A stretch of 64,000 bases of DNA from DASQBT01 sp049578545 (GCA_049578545.1 JBAUMF010000030.1:153907-217906); one strand, 5' to 3'. Counted from the first letter of the stretch, positions 43,597-51,856 are shown. The notes: a model not told the origin generated them from the letters alone. Program-made: numbers and translations.

Positions 43597-44421
43597 ATGT
43601 CCGACATCCTCAACAAGATCCTCGCAACCAAGGCGGAAGAAGTGACTGCCGCAAAGTCCGCGATTCCGCTGGCCGAAGTCGCTGCGCGCGCAAAGGAGCA
43701 GCCCCCGTCCCGCGATTTCGTTGGCGCCATTCGCGCCAAAATCGCGGCTGGCCGAGCGGCGGTCATTGCCGAAATCAAGAAGGCCAGCCCCAGCAAAGGG
43801 GTGCTGCGGGAAGACTTTCATCCGGCCGCAGTTGCCGCCAGCTATGAAAAGGGGGGCGCGGCCTGTTTGTCGGTCCTGACGGACAAGGAGTATTTTCAGG
43901 GCAGCCCGGACTTTCTCAAGCAGGCACGCGCCGCGTGCAGCCTGCCGGTGCTGCGCAAGGATTTCATGATCGATCCCTATCAGGTGTACGAAGCCCGGGC
44001 CATGGGGGCGGATTGCATACTTCTCATTGTCGCGGCCCTGGGCCTTGCGCAGATGCAGGAACTCGAAGCGCTGGCCAGCGAACTGGGCATGGCCGTGCTG
44101 GTCGAATCGCATGACGGCGCCGAGCTGGAGAATGCCCTGCAACTTGAAACCCCATTGCAAGGTATCAACAACCGCAACCTGCGCACGTTTCAGGTCAGCC
44201 TTGAGACGACTCTGGACCTGCTGCCCAAAGTCCATGCCCCCTCTCGCTTGAAAGGAGAGGCTCGGGGTGAGGGTGGACGAATTGTCGTCACCGAGTCCGG
44301 CATCCTTGCGCCGGCGGATGTCCTGCGCATGCGGCAAAATGGGGTCAACGCCTTTCTGGTTGGCGAGGCCTTCATGCGGGCTCCCGATCCGGGTGCGGAG
44401 CTTGCCCGCCTGTTTGCCTGA
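43597..44421 (+). CDS. trpC: Indole-3-glycerol phosphate synthase with small insertion
   Basis: Ring-closure enzyme of tryptophan synthesis. The 274-residue TIM barrel has IAEIKKASPSKG (catalytic Lys), VLRKDFMID, GINNRNLRTF and VTESGI. It is roughly 10-14 residues longer than usual; the extra APSRLKGEARGEGG (about 213-227), between DLLPK and RIVVTESG, is encoded by an in-frame palindromic DNA repeat. It sits in the short loop before the seventh strand, so activity may be retained. Confidence 0.95.
   Translation: MSDILNKILATKAEEVTAAKSAIPLAEVAARAKEQPPSRDFVGAIRAKIAAGRAAVIAEIKKASPSKGVLREDFHPAAVAASYEKGGAACLSVLTDKEYFQGSPDFLKQARAACSLPVLRKDFMIDPYQVYEARAMGADCILLIVAALGLAQMQELEALASELGMAVLVESHDGAELENALQLETPLQGINNRNLRTFQVSLETTLDLLPKVHAPSRLKGEARGEGGRIVVTESGILAPADVLRMRQNGVNAFLVGEAFMRAPDPGAELARLFA
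44236..44276 (+). repeat. Palindromic repeat inserted in trpC
   Basis: CCTCTC (44240-44245) and GAGAGG (44255-44260) with an inner CTT/AAG pair form a hairpin with one bulged G, followed by CTCGGGGTGAGGG. This is the form of a widespread proteobacterial intergenic repeat (CCCTCTCC...GGAGAGGGnTGGGGTGAGGG), here inside a gene and in frame. Confidence 0.8.
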
Positions 44422-44924
44422 TCGTTCGGCGCTTGTGGAAGCGCTGATTTTCATGGATCCGCGCGAGCCGGGCAGCGACGCCGCGATCCGGTAACAGGAT
44501 TGATCAAGCCTGAACTCGATGGTTTCGCTCCGTGCTGCGCTCACGATTCTGATGACGTAAAAAAGGGTAAATCAGCCTTTGCTTGAATGGACGGCCCGAA
44601 GTCCTTGCGATTCCAACCGCAATCATTAAAAAGCACCTCGATATCGGATTTGCTTCCTGATTCGACGTAATGCTGCGCCCTGTATATAAGCTGTTGCTTA
44701 TTGGAAACACTCAGGTGGCACCCTATAAGCCCCTGTTAATAAATGCTTTATAGGGCCAACCCACGCGGTTTGTGGCAAATTAGCAACGAAAAAGCCCTTG
44801 AATTGGGTATTTTGCAACACATTTCTCTTGCTAGTGTGAACCCAATCTGGATAATGGGTCTTGTCCCAAACAAGGACGGCTCTGCAGAGCTTAATTAATC
44901 TTTTTTTCCAACAGGAGAAATGAA
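44422..44924. other. Porin upstream region
   Basis: About 500 bases without a supported gene between trpC and the porin gene. A candidate promoter is at 44828-44855. Just upstream of it, at about 44812-44821 on the minus strand, one 10-base sequence resembles an OmpR half-site (GTTGCAAAAT), but no convincing tandem partner is present. Confidence 0.5.
44828..44855 (+). promoter_or_regulatory. Candidate porin promoter
   Basis: TTGCTA (44828-44833), a 16-base spacer and GATAAT (44850-44855) sit about 70 bases before the porin start. The fit is reasonable for a sigma-70 promoter but not exact. Confidence 0.5.
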
Positions 44925-46010
44925 ATGCAAAAGAAACTGATCGCCCTGGCCCTGGCTTCCGCCTTCGCCGCCCCCGCCTTTGCTGCCACGTCCAACGTGG
45001 ACATCTATGGCATTGTCAACATGAGCCTGAACAGCGTTACGTCCAACACTGGTGCAGACCGCAGCCTCAGCCTGGTGTCCAACGTCAGCCGCCTCGGCTT
45101 CAAGGGTTCCGAAGACCTGGGTGGCGGCCTGGCTGCCATTTGGCAACTCGAGGCCAACCTTCAACCCGACAACCAAATCGGGTACACAACCCTGCGTGAT
45201 AGCTTCGTCGGCCTGAAGAGCAACTTCGGCACCGTCCTGGCCGGCACCCACGACACCCCGCTGAAAATGCTGGGCCGCTCCGTCGACAACTTCGGCGACA
45301 CGATGGCGGACTCCCGCAACATCCTGGGCGCCAATGCCTTTGGTCCTGGAATTCAGGGAGCATCGATTTTTGATATTCGTTCCAAGAACACCATTGCCTA
45401 CGTCACGCCAGACTTCAGTGGCCTGAGCGCCGTCCTCGCCTACGTGACCGATCACCAAGCCGCCGTAGCAACGAAATGCGCGTTGGCGTCGGGTCTGGAT
45501 TGCAACAAGAATGATGCCTGGAGCGGCTTGGTGCAGTACGCCAACGGCCCCATCTACCTCGGTGGCGGTTATGAAAAGCACAACGTTGTCTCTGGCTTTG
45601 CTGGCTCCAACCACGATATCTGGCGTCTTGTCGGCAGCTACACCCTGGGCGACTTCAAACTGGGTGCGCAGTACGACCACCAGGATGACAACCTGAGCCC
45701 CCACGTGTTCAAGCGTGATGGCTATGGCGTGTTCGGTAACTACACCCTCGGCAACATTGTGCTGAAGGCCAACTACCTGAAGGCGAACAAGATTGACGGC
45801 ACGCCCAGTAGCGATGCGGATCAGTGGACCCTGGGCGCGGACTACAACCTGTCCAAGCGCAGCACGGTCTACGCCTACTATGCCAAGGTCAACAACAGCG
45901 CGAATTCGGCTTATGGCCTGGGTGGTGGTGCTGGCACCAGCAATTCTACCTACGGCCACTTTAACGCCGACCCCGACACCTTCGGTATCGGCCTGAAGCA
46001 CGCCTTCTAA
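44925..46010 (+). CDS. Gram-negative general porin
   Basis: Outer-membrane trimeric beta-barrel porin of the betaproteobacterial type, 361 residues. It has a signal peptide MQKKLIALALASAFAAPAFA; the mature protein starts near ATSNVDIYGIVN and has alternating-strand segments such as VSRLGFKGSEDLGGGLAAIW and FVGLKSNFGTVLAG. The C-terminal strand ends FGIGLKHAF with the terminal Phe needed for Bam recognition. A strong AGGAGAAATG region precedes the start. Codon use is strongly biased toward C-ending codons, suggesting high expression. Confidence 0.95.
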   Translation: MQKKLIALALASAFAAPAFAATSNVDIYGIVNMSLNSVTSNTGADRSLSLVSNVSRLGFKGSEDLGGGLAAIWQLEANLQPDNQIGYTTLRDSFVGLKSNFGTVLAGTHDTPLKMLGRSVDNFGDTMADSRNILGANAFGPGIQGASIFDIRSKNTIAYVTPDFSGLSAVLAYVTDHQAAVATKCALASGLDCNKNDAWSGLVQYANGPIYLGGGYEKHNVVSGFAGSNHDIWRLVGSYTLGDFKLGAQYDHQDDNLSPHVFKRDGYGVFGNYTLGNIVLKANYLKANKIDGTPSSDADQWTLGADYNLSKRSTVYAYYAKVNNSANSAYGLGGGAGTSNSTYGHFNADPDTFGIGLKHAF

Positions 46011-46048
46011 TTTTCTGCTGGCATCTGCCAGTTGAGATTGGAAAATTG

Positions 46049-46076
46049 AACGGGCTCCTGCGGGAGCCCGTTTTTT
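46049..46076 (+). terminator. Porin terminator
   Basis: AACGGGCTCC and GGAGCCCGTT form a 10-base stem with a 4-base loop, followed by a T-run, 40 bases after the porin stop. A near copy of the hairpin occurs at 46691-46717. Confidence 0.92.
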
Positions 46077-46130
46077 ATTTCCAGGATTGCGGTGCTAGTA
46101 TTGGCTACGAGACTATTGGAGCGACGTGAA

Positions 46131-46358
46131 ATGAACGCTGGCTTGCTTGAGCGGATTACGCTGGAACCCGGAAAATGTGGTGGCCGTCCTTGTATAAGGG
46201 GCATGCGTATCCGCGTGAACGACATCCTGGAATTGCTGGGCGAATGCGTTAGCCTTGAGGAAATCTTGTCCGATTTTCCTGATCTTGAACGGGAAGATAT
46301 TTTCGCCTGTCTGCAGTTTGCAGCGCGCAGAACCGATATTGTCCGGCTGGCGGCGTGA
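46131..46358 (+). CDS. DUF433 antitoxin
   Basis: A 75-residue protein of the DUF433 (VapB45-like) family. It has ERITLEPGKCGGRPCIRGMR, VNDILELLGECVSLEEILSD and DLEREDIFACLQFAARR, a small winged-helix-type antitoxin that usually pairs with a DUF5615 PIN-like toxin. GGAGCGACG precedes the ATG. Its stop overlaps the start of the toxin remnant, the normal arrangement of this pair. Confidence 0.9.
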   Translation: MNAGLLERITLEPGKCGGRPCIRGMRIRVNDILELLGECVSLEEILSDFPDLEREDIFACLQFAARRTDIVRLAA

Positions 46359-46688
46359 GAATCTGGGTTGATGCGCAGTTGCCGCCTCAGCTTGCAGAGC
46401 ATGGCTTTCAGCTGAATTCAATGTTGTGGCAACGTCGTTACGGGATCTGGGCCTGAGGGACGCGGCGGATGCCGAAATATTTGAAAAGGCGAAACAAGCG
46501 GGCATTGTCTTGATTAGCAAGGACAGCGATTTCGTTGAATTGGTGTCCCGCTACGGAGCTCCGCCCCAACGGTTATGGGTAACCTGCGGCAACGTGACGA
46601 CCGCCGTTTGCAGGCCGTGTTTGGCGCAGCAGGCCAAGCGGCAATAAGACTGCTTGAAGACGGACAGGCGATTGTAGAAATTTGTTGA
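46355..46688 (+). pseudogene. Decayed DUF5615 PIN-like toxin gene
   Basis: Partner of the DUF433 antitoxin, broken by two frame changes. Frame one from the GTG reads RIWVDAQLPPQLA. Frame two, from about 46399, reads AWLSAEFNVVATSLRDLGLR, then DAEIFEKAKQAGIVLISKDSDFVEL and WVTCGNVTTA. Frame three, from about 46606, reads RLQAVFGAAGQAAIRLLEDG and ends IVEIC. Joined, they give a normal DUF5615 protein of about 110 residues with the conserved acidic residues. Each shift is consistent with loss of one base. The antitoxin is intact. Confidence 0.88.
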
Positions 46689-46690
46689 GG

Positions 46691-46717
46691 CGGGCTCCTG
46701 CGAGAGCCCATCTTTTG
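46691..46717. terminator. Terminator-like hairpin after toxin remnant
   Basis: GGGCTC (46692-46697) and GAGCCC (46704-46709) with a T-rich tail, located between the convergent toxin remnant and sulfotransferase gene. It is almost the same as the porin terminator 640 bases upstream, so the toxin-antitoxin unit is bracketed by direct repeats of this hairpin. Confidence 0.75.
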
Positions 46718-46746
46718 TTTTGCCCTTTGTGATGCAGCTGTCGTGC

Positions 46747-48396
46747 TCACGATAGATCGTGCCCGTTGCTGTCATAGCCGAAATATTCCACGTACGGCTG
46801 CAACGTCCCCATGACAGCGCCCAGATAAGGCAGGTAACGGCGCCAGCGGCCGGAGGCGCGCTGATAGATCGGCTGGGTGACCTGGAAGTAGCTGGGGGTG
46901 TTGATGAAGCCACGTCGAGCCGCATGTTCGTGCGGACGCGCCATTTCCTCATGCCATTCCATTCCAAGAAAGTCCAGCAGCGGCCTGATTTCCCCCGGCA
47001 GGTCCTGCACCAGATGTTCGTAGTAAACGCGATGGTGGCGCAGCGGGAGAGCTTCGGCCCACCGGCGCCACAAGCCCATTACCCTGGCGTACAGGGCTGC
47101 GGTATCCTCCAGCGTGTAGAAATTGGCCATCACATCGTTGGGGTTGAACAGGTGCATGTAACAGCTCAGCACGCAATCGCAGGGATGGCGCAGGGCGAGA
47201 ATGAAACGCGCATCGGGAAAGACGCGCAGGATACAGGGAATGCGGGCGATATTGATGGGAAACTTGTCGATCAGCAGATTGCCCGGGCGCAGGTCGATCA
47301 AGTTGGCGACGTGCTCAAAGTAGAGGCGGCGCAGCCCGCCAACCTGAGCCGGGCTGAGTCCTTCGATGCCGTTCGGATTGTCCTGGCCGAGTTTGTCGAT
47401 TTCATCGCACAGAATGTTGACCAGGGGCTTCTCCTCCAGGGTCTGAATCCTGGGGTGACTGTCCAGAATCTGGTCGAGCAGGGTGGTGCCTGAGCGCGGA
47501 AACCCCACCAGAAATACCGGTGCGGCCGGCTCGCCCGGTGTCGCTGGAAGATCCTGCAGCCAGCTGACATCCATTTGCGCCAGGCGGTCGAGCTCGGCAG
47601 TGAAGCGGGTCTTGTCGACGCCACGTCTCCGGGCGTCTTCGGCCTGCAGGCGATTGGCCTCGGCAAAGGCTGCCCAAGCCGGCTCGACCCGATCGAGCCG
47701 GTCGTAAAGGAGGCCGCGCTCATAGTGCAGGGTGGCCGCCACCCGTATGTCCATCGCGGCAGGGTCGATGGCTTCCAGACGTCTTAAGGCCAGTTCGGAT
47801 TTGCCGGCGCGCCCCTCGCAAATCGCCAGCACCAGATTGAGGCTGGGGTTGTCCGGTTCAAACGTCAGGCCTGCAGCTGCAACCTCTTCCGCTTCGGCCA
47901 TGCGGTTGCTCGCTTGCAGCAAATAGGCCAGGCTGGCATGCGATGCGGCGTCCTGCGGGTTGCTGCGTATCAGCTGCTGATATTCGGCGATGGTTTCGTC
48001 CCAGCGTTGCATGGCATATAGCAGGTTGGCAAGATTGGCCCGCGCGTCGCTGAATTGTGGGTCGAGCGCGAGTGCTGTCCGGTAGCTGGCTTCCGCCTCA
48101 TCGAGTCGTTCCAGACCGCGCAATGCATTGCCCAGGTTGGAGTGATACTTGGCAATGGCGGGCTGCTCGGCGATGGCCTGGCGCAGCAGGGGTTCAGCTT
48201 CAGCGTACCGGCCCTGGATATTGCGGATCACGCCCAGAAGGTGTCGGGCCCCGGCTTCCACGTTGGCTTGAGCGAGCAGGCGTTCGGAAAGTCTCTCGGC
48301 TTCCGCGAGATTGCCGGAACGCGCATGGTCCAGGGCAGCCTGCAGGATACTGGATGGCGTGGAGGGCATGTCTGGCATTGGTTTGCCTGGCTGCAA
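46747..48396 (-). CDS. TPR-repeat sulfotransferase
   Basis: A 549-residue protein with about seven tetratricopeptide repeats in residues 15-265 (for example YHSNLGNALRGLERLDEAEA and ASHASLAYLLQASNRMAEAE). A sulfotransferase domain follows from about 295. The PAPS 5'-phosphosulfate loop is VGFPRSGTTLLDQIL, and RFILALRHPCDCVLSCYMHL is the 3'-phosphate region. Such proteins transfer sulfate from PAPS to sugars, lipids or tyrosine; the acceptor is unknown. No PAPS synthesis genes are nearby. Starts at ATG 48396; an alternative ATG lies six codons in. Confidence 0.87.
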   Translation of the reverse strand: MQPGKPMPDMPSTPSSILQAALDHARSGNLAEAERLSERLLAQANVEAGARHLLGVIRNIQGRYAEAEPLLRQAIAEQPAIAKYHSNLGNALRGLERLDEAEASYRTALALDPQFSDARANLANLLYAMQRWDETIAEYQQLIRSNPQDAASHASLAYLLQASNRMAEAEEVAAAGLTFEPDNPSLNLVLAICEGRAGKSELALRRLEAIDPAAMDIRVAATLHYERGLLYDRLDRVEPAWAAFAEANRLQAEDARRRGVDKTRFTAELDRLAQMDVSWLQDLPATPGEPAAPVFLVGFPRSGTTLLDQILDSHPRIQTLEEKPLVNILCDEIDKLGQDNPNGIEGLSPAQVGGLRRLYFEHVANLIDLRPGNLLIDKFPINIARIPCILRVFPDARFILALRHPCDCVLSCYMHLFNPNDVMANFYTLEDTAALYARVMGLWRRWAEALPLRHHRVYYEHLVQDLPGEIRPLLDFLGMEWHEEMARPHEHAARRGFINTPSYFQVTQPIYQRASGRWRRYLPYLGAVMGTLQPYVEYFGYDSNGHDLS

Positions 48397-48478
48397 TCAA
48401 AGGTAACATGGTAATCTCGGAATGTGCTTTTGAGCATCATGAGTAAGCGGGCCCCTGCAATTCAAAGTGAGATTAGCC

Positions 48479-49105
48479 ATGCCATCCCTGGATCAATTAA
48501 TCAGCGTATTCGACAACAGCCTGCGCACGATGTTTGCCACGCCGCAAGCCAGCCGCCCCAATCCGGCCAGAACAGCGCCGGAGCATGCGCTTACCGACAC
48601 GGAAAAGCACGCTGTGGTGGGCTTGATGCGGGTGAATCATGTCGGCGAGGTGTGCGCTCAGGCGCTTTACCAGGGACAGGCCCTGACAGCGAGAAATCCA
48701 GATGCGCGTTCTGCGCTGGAGAGCGCAGCGATCGAGGAAAACGATCACTTGGCCTGGTGCGAAGCTCGCATCCACGAATTGGGCGGACGCAAGAGCCTGT
48801 TGAATCCGCTCTGGTATTCCGCTTCGTTCGCCCTCGGTGCCTTTGCCGGCGCGCTGGGAGACAAGTGGAACCTGGGTTTTCTGGCCGAAACCGAGAATCA
48901 GGTGGAAGCGCATCTGGAAGAGCATCTTGATCAGCTGCCCGAGCAGGATGAGAAAAGCCGTGCCATTGTGCAGCAGATGAAGGAGGATGAAGCGCGCCAT
49001 GCGCAAACGGCCATTGAGCAAGGCGGCGTTCCTTTGCCCACGCCGGTGAAAATGGCGATGAAGCTGGCATCGCGGGTGATGAAGAAAACGGCGTATTACC
49101 TGTGA
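48479..49105 (+). CDS. coq7: Demethoxyubiquinone hydroxylase
   Basis: Di-iron hydroxylase that adds the C6 hydroxyl in ubiquinone synthesis. The 208-residue protein has the paired ligand motifs MRVNHVGEVCAQALYQGQ, EENDHLAWCEARI (ExxH), LGDKWNLGFLAETENQVEAH and KEDEARHAQTA. The ATG at 48479 is preferred to a GTG four codons upstream. The stop overlaps the start of the DUF2322 gene (GTGA). Confidence 0.95.
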   Translation: MPSLDQLISVFDNSLRTMFATPQASRPNPARTAPEHALTDTEKHAVVGLMRVNHVGEVCAQALYQGQALTARNPDARSALESAAIEENDHLAWCEARIHELGGRKSLLNPLWYSASFALGAFAGALGDKWNLGFLAETENQVEAHLEEHLDQLPEQDEKSRAIVQQMKEDEARHAQTAIEQGGVPLPTPVKMAMKLASRVMKKTAYYL

Positions 49106-49423
49106 GCAGGCGTTTCGCCGAAAACCTGGCTGGTCTGCCGACAGCAGACCACATTGCCGCCATAGAACTGCGTGACTGCTCGGGTCACATGCTAGGCAAA
49201 ATTGAGAATAAACCCGCTTCAGCCGGCTCGATAAGGTTGTACGCCTACCTCTCCGCCAAGTGGGGCGGCATCAACCCGCAGGCAGCCAACGAGGGGTCTT
49301 GAGATTTACGCTGAGCATACCGAAGATGCAAAGCTTAACCCTGGCAAGCATCCAAATATTGATCGGTTGCTTGAACTGATCAAGAACGGTGGCGTGTTTC
49401 GGGCAGAAATCATCGAGTCCTGA
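49102..49423 (+). pseudogene. DUF2322 gene with a one-base frameshift
   Basis: From GTG 49102 the frame reads RRFAENLAGLPTADHIAAIE, then KIENKPASAGSIRLYAYLSA and AANEG. It then shifts at the four-G run 49293-49296 to LEIYAEHTEDAKLNPGKHPN, then IDRLLELIKNGGVFRAEIIE before TGA at 49421. Together this is a normal-length DUF2322 protein (about 106 residues, function unknown). One extra G in the run explains the break, so it may be a sequencing or assembly error rather than true decay. It is translationally coupled to coq7. Confidence 0.85.
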
Positions 49424-49449
49424 TCGGGTTCAGGCTTCCGCTATCTCTC

Positions 49450-49745
49450 AGGCGTGGGTGATCTCTGCCCGTTTCCCAGCATGATCGAGGGCGAGCGGCG
49501 ACCCGGGGGGCGCGGAGCGCCGGGTGCGGGAGCGCGAAGCGGGCCTCGGACCGACTAGGCTTCCTGAATCTCGAAGTCGTGGGTGATCTCGGCCACTTTG
49601 CCCAGCATGATCGAGGGCGAGCGGCGACTCGGTGGGCGCGGAGCGCCAGGTGCGGGAGCGCGAAGCAGGCCTCGGACCGACTAGGCGTCCAGAATCTCGA
49701 AGTCGTGGGTGATCTCGGCCACTTTGCCCAGCATGATCGAGGCCG
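49450..49745 (-). repeat. Tandem duplications of the osmC-like 3' end
   Basis: A segment of about 125 bases recurs in a row: the motif GTGGGTGATCTC begins at 49454, 49579 and 49705. Each unit holds the last ~17 codons of the osmC-like gene plus about 75 bases of GC-rich downstream DNA containing the palindrome GGCGCGGAGCGCC. The copy furthest from the gene is the most diverged. Only the copy at 49681 on belongs to the intact gene. Confidence 0.9.
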
Positions 49746-50097
49746 AACAGTATTTCTCTGCCGAAAGCTTCACGGCCATTTCAACCTTCTTTTGTTCCAG
49801 CGCCTTTCCAGTCACGATGAAGTGAACGTGAATGCGGGTGAAGACCTTGGGGTCGGTATCGGCGCGTGTCGCGTCGATTTCGGCTACGCAATCGGTAATC
49901 TGCTGGCGGCTCTTGCGCAGGATAAGTACGACGTCATAAGCGGTGCAGCCGCCCATGCCCAGCAGCAGCATTTCCATGGGGCGTACTCCCAGGTTCTTGC
50001 CCCCCCCATCGGGCGGACCGTCCATGACCACGGTGTGGCCGGATTCGCTTTGTCCGGCAAATGAAACCCCTTCGATAAGCTTGATACGCGCTTTCAT
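49681..50097 (-). CDS. OsmC-family peroxiredoxin-like protein
   Basis: A 138-residue OsmC/Ohr-fold protein. It has the two redox cysteines of the family, in LLLGMGGCTAYDVVLIL and in SAEKYCSASIMLGKVAEI. The first motif matches the YhfA branch of OsmC rather than Ohr. It may reduce peroxides, but its substrate is not known. The 3' end is duplicated twice downstream. ydcF-like gene lies 9 bases upstream on the same strand. Confidence 0.92.
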   Translation of the reverse strand: MKARIKLIEGVSFAGQSESGHTVVMDGPPDGGGKNLGVRPMEMLLLGMGGCTAYDVVLILRKSRQQITDCVAEIDATRADTDPKVFTRIHVHFIVTGKALEQKKVEMAVKLSAEKYCSASIMLGKVAEITHDFEILDA

Positions 50098-50106
50098 GTC
50101 CTGTTC

Positions 50107-50859
50107 CTATAGCACCGTGCGTAACTTATACCACACCAGTCCCAGCCATTCGTGCAGTGCCCAGGTGGACTCTGCAAGTGATCGAACGGTGGGAAGAAAT
50201 ATCAACGGGCTGTCGATGCTGACACGGGCAAAACCGGTGCCGGCAGGGATGACCTCCAGGCCTTGGCGTCGAAAGGCCCAGATTGCCCTGCGCAGGTCGC
50301 TGGCGTGGGTGACCAGGAAGATCCGCTTGATCCTCGCTCTTTTCAGCATTGGCGCGGAATTCGCCGCGTTGTCCCAAGTCGTCAGCGCACCGGTTTCAAC
50401 ATAAGCAACTGGAACGCTGAAGTCGTTTTTGAGGACGTCTTTCATGAGTTCGCCTTCGGATCGGTGTCCACCACCGGGCATGCCGCCGGTTACGAGGATG
50501 GGTAGTTCGGTGGCCTTGTAGAGATAGGCGGCATAGCGCAGGCGCTCCAGAGTCAGCTCGTTGACCGTATCGCTGCCGTATTCGGGCATGTCCACATGGC
50601 GGCCCCCACCCAGTACGACGATGGCATCGGCGTGTGGCAGCGCGTCAAGCGACAGTGGAGGGGCAATTGCCAGACTTTTTTGCAGCCAGCCGGCGCACCA
50701 TGCGGTCGAAAGCAGATAGAGACTGATAAATGTTGCCCATAGGAGGGTTCGTTTCAGCCAGGTCCAGGGAACAAGCCATGCGGCCAGAAGCATGAGCAGG
50801 AACACTCCCGGCGGGACCAGCAGCGTGCCAAGAATGTTGGAAAGGTAAAAGATGAGCAT
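50107..50859 (-). CDS. YdcF-family (DUF218) membrane protein
   Basis: A 250-residue protein with two N-terminal membrane helices (NILGTLLVPPGVFLLMLLAA and LLWATFISLYLLSTAW) and a DUF218 domain. The domain has DAIVVLGGGRHVDMPEYG, LPILVTGGMPGGGHRSEGEL, ETGALTTWDNAANSAPML and FLVTHASDLRRAIWAFRRQG. Relatives (ElyC, SanA) act in envelope-polysaccharide or peptidoglycan homeostasis; the reaction is unknown. Probably co-transcribed with the osmC-like gene. Confidence 0.92.
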   Translation of the reverse strand: MLIFYLSNILGTLLVPPGVFLLMLLAAWLVPWTWLKRTLLWATFISLYLLSTAWCAGWLQKSLAIAPPLSLDALPHADAIVVLGGGRHVDMPEYGSDTVNELTLERLRYAAYLYKATELPILVTGGMPGGGHRSEGELMKDVLKNDFSVPVAYVETGALTTWDNAANSAPMLKRARIKRIFLVTHASDLRRAIWAFRRQGLEVIPAGTGFARVSIDSPLIFLPTVRSLAESTWALHEWLGLVWYKLRTVL

Positions 50860-50971
50860 CGGCTATTATCCGGCTTAAATGTGTGTTTGACAGAAATGGG
50901 CGGGTATCGTTAAACTATGCGGCTTTTCAGATATATACCGGGCCCCTCGCCCGGACTCTTAGGGTCTGGTC

Positions 50972-51406
50972 ATGAAAACCTTTTCCGCAAAGCCGCATGA
51001 AGTAAAACGCGACTGGTTTGTGGTGGATGCCACCGATGCTGTGCTGGGCCGTCTGGCCGCCGAGATTGCCCGGCGTCTGCGGGGCAAGCACAAGCCCGAA
51101 TACACGCCCCACGTCGATACCGGGGACTACATCGTTGTGGTGAATGCCGGCAAGATCCGGGTGACCGGCAACAAGTCGGAGGACAAGAAATACTACCGCC
51201 ATTCCGGGTACCCCGGTGGAATCTACGAAACCACCTTCGGCAAGATGCAGGAACGCTTTCCCGGCCGCGTGCTGGAAAAAGCAGTCAAGGGCATGCTTCC
51301 CAAGGGCCCCCTAGGCTACGCCATGATCAAGAAAATGAAAGTGTATGCGGCTGGCGACCATCCGCATACTGCCCAGCAGCCACAAGTTCTCGATATGAAG
51401 AGCTAA
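50972..51406 (+). CDS. rplM: 50S ribosomal protein L13
   Basis: Early-assembly protein of the large subunit. It has 144 residues, starting MKTFSAKPHEVKRDWFVVDA and containing VLGRLAAEIARRLRGKHKPE and YRHSGYPGGI, all diagnostic. It is followed by rpsI after 15 bases, the universal order. Confidence 0.98.
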   Translation: MKTFSAKPHEVKRDWFVVDATDAVLGRLAAEIARRLRGKHKPEYTPHVDTGDYIVVVNAGKIRVTGNKSEDKKYYRHSGYPGGIYETTFGKMQERFPGRVLEKAVKGMLPKGPLGYAMIKKMKVYAAGDHPHTAQQPQVLDMKS

Positions 51407-51421
51407 GAGGATCAATAAGAC

Positions 51422-51814
51422 ATGATTGGTGAATACAACTATGGCACCGGCCGCCGCAAGGAATCTGTAGCCCGGGTTTTTATGAAAGCGGGGTCTGGCG
51501 CGATCATGGTCAACGGCAAGCCCGTGGATGATTATTTTTCCCGCGAGACCGGCCGCATGGTGGTGCGTCAGCCGTTGGTGCTGACCGAAAATCTGCAGAA
51601 GTTCGACATCATGGTCAATGTCGCTGGTGGCGGTGAAACGGGCCAGGCTGGGGCTGTGCGTCACGGCATTACCCGTGCGCTGATCGACTACGATGCAAAC
51701 CTCAAGCCCGCGCTCAAGGCGGCGGGTCTGGTAACCCGTGATGCCCGCATGGTGGAACGGAAAAAGGTCGGCCTGCACAAGGCACGGCGGCGTAAGCAGT
51801 TTTCCAAGCGTTAA
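51422..51814 (+). CDS. rpsI: 30S ribosomal protein S9
   Basis: Small-subunit protein whose C-terminal tail reaches the P-site tRNA. It has 130 residues with NYGTGRRKESVARVF near the start and the basic tail KKVGLHKARRRKQFSKR. Co-transcribed with rplM and ended by a strong terminator. Confidence 0.98.
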   Translation: MIGEYNYGTGRRKESVARVFMKAGSGAIMVNGKPVDDYFSRETGRMVVRQPLVLTENLQKFDIMVNVAGGGETGQAGAVRHGITRALIDYDANLKPALKAAGLVTRDARMVERKKVGLHKARRRKQFSKR

Positions 51815-51830
51815 TTCGCTTATGCGGAAG

Positions 51831-51856
51831 AAGCCACCTGCGGGTGGCTTTTTTCT
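51831..51856 (+). terminator. rplM-rpsI terminator
   Basis: AAGCCACC (51831-51838) pairs with GGTGGCTT (51843-51850) over a 4-base loop, followed by further T residues. Confidence 0.93.

Noticed and set aside
44812..44821. OmpR-like half-site upstream of the porin promoter
   Set aside because: Only one 10-base unit fits (one mismatch) and the neighbouring unit does not match, so it is too weak for a call.
44895..46001. Long minus-strand frame opposite the porin gene
   Set aside because: It is an antisense artefact of the strong codon bias of the porin; the plus strand encodes a complete porin with signal peptide and terminal Phe.
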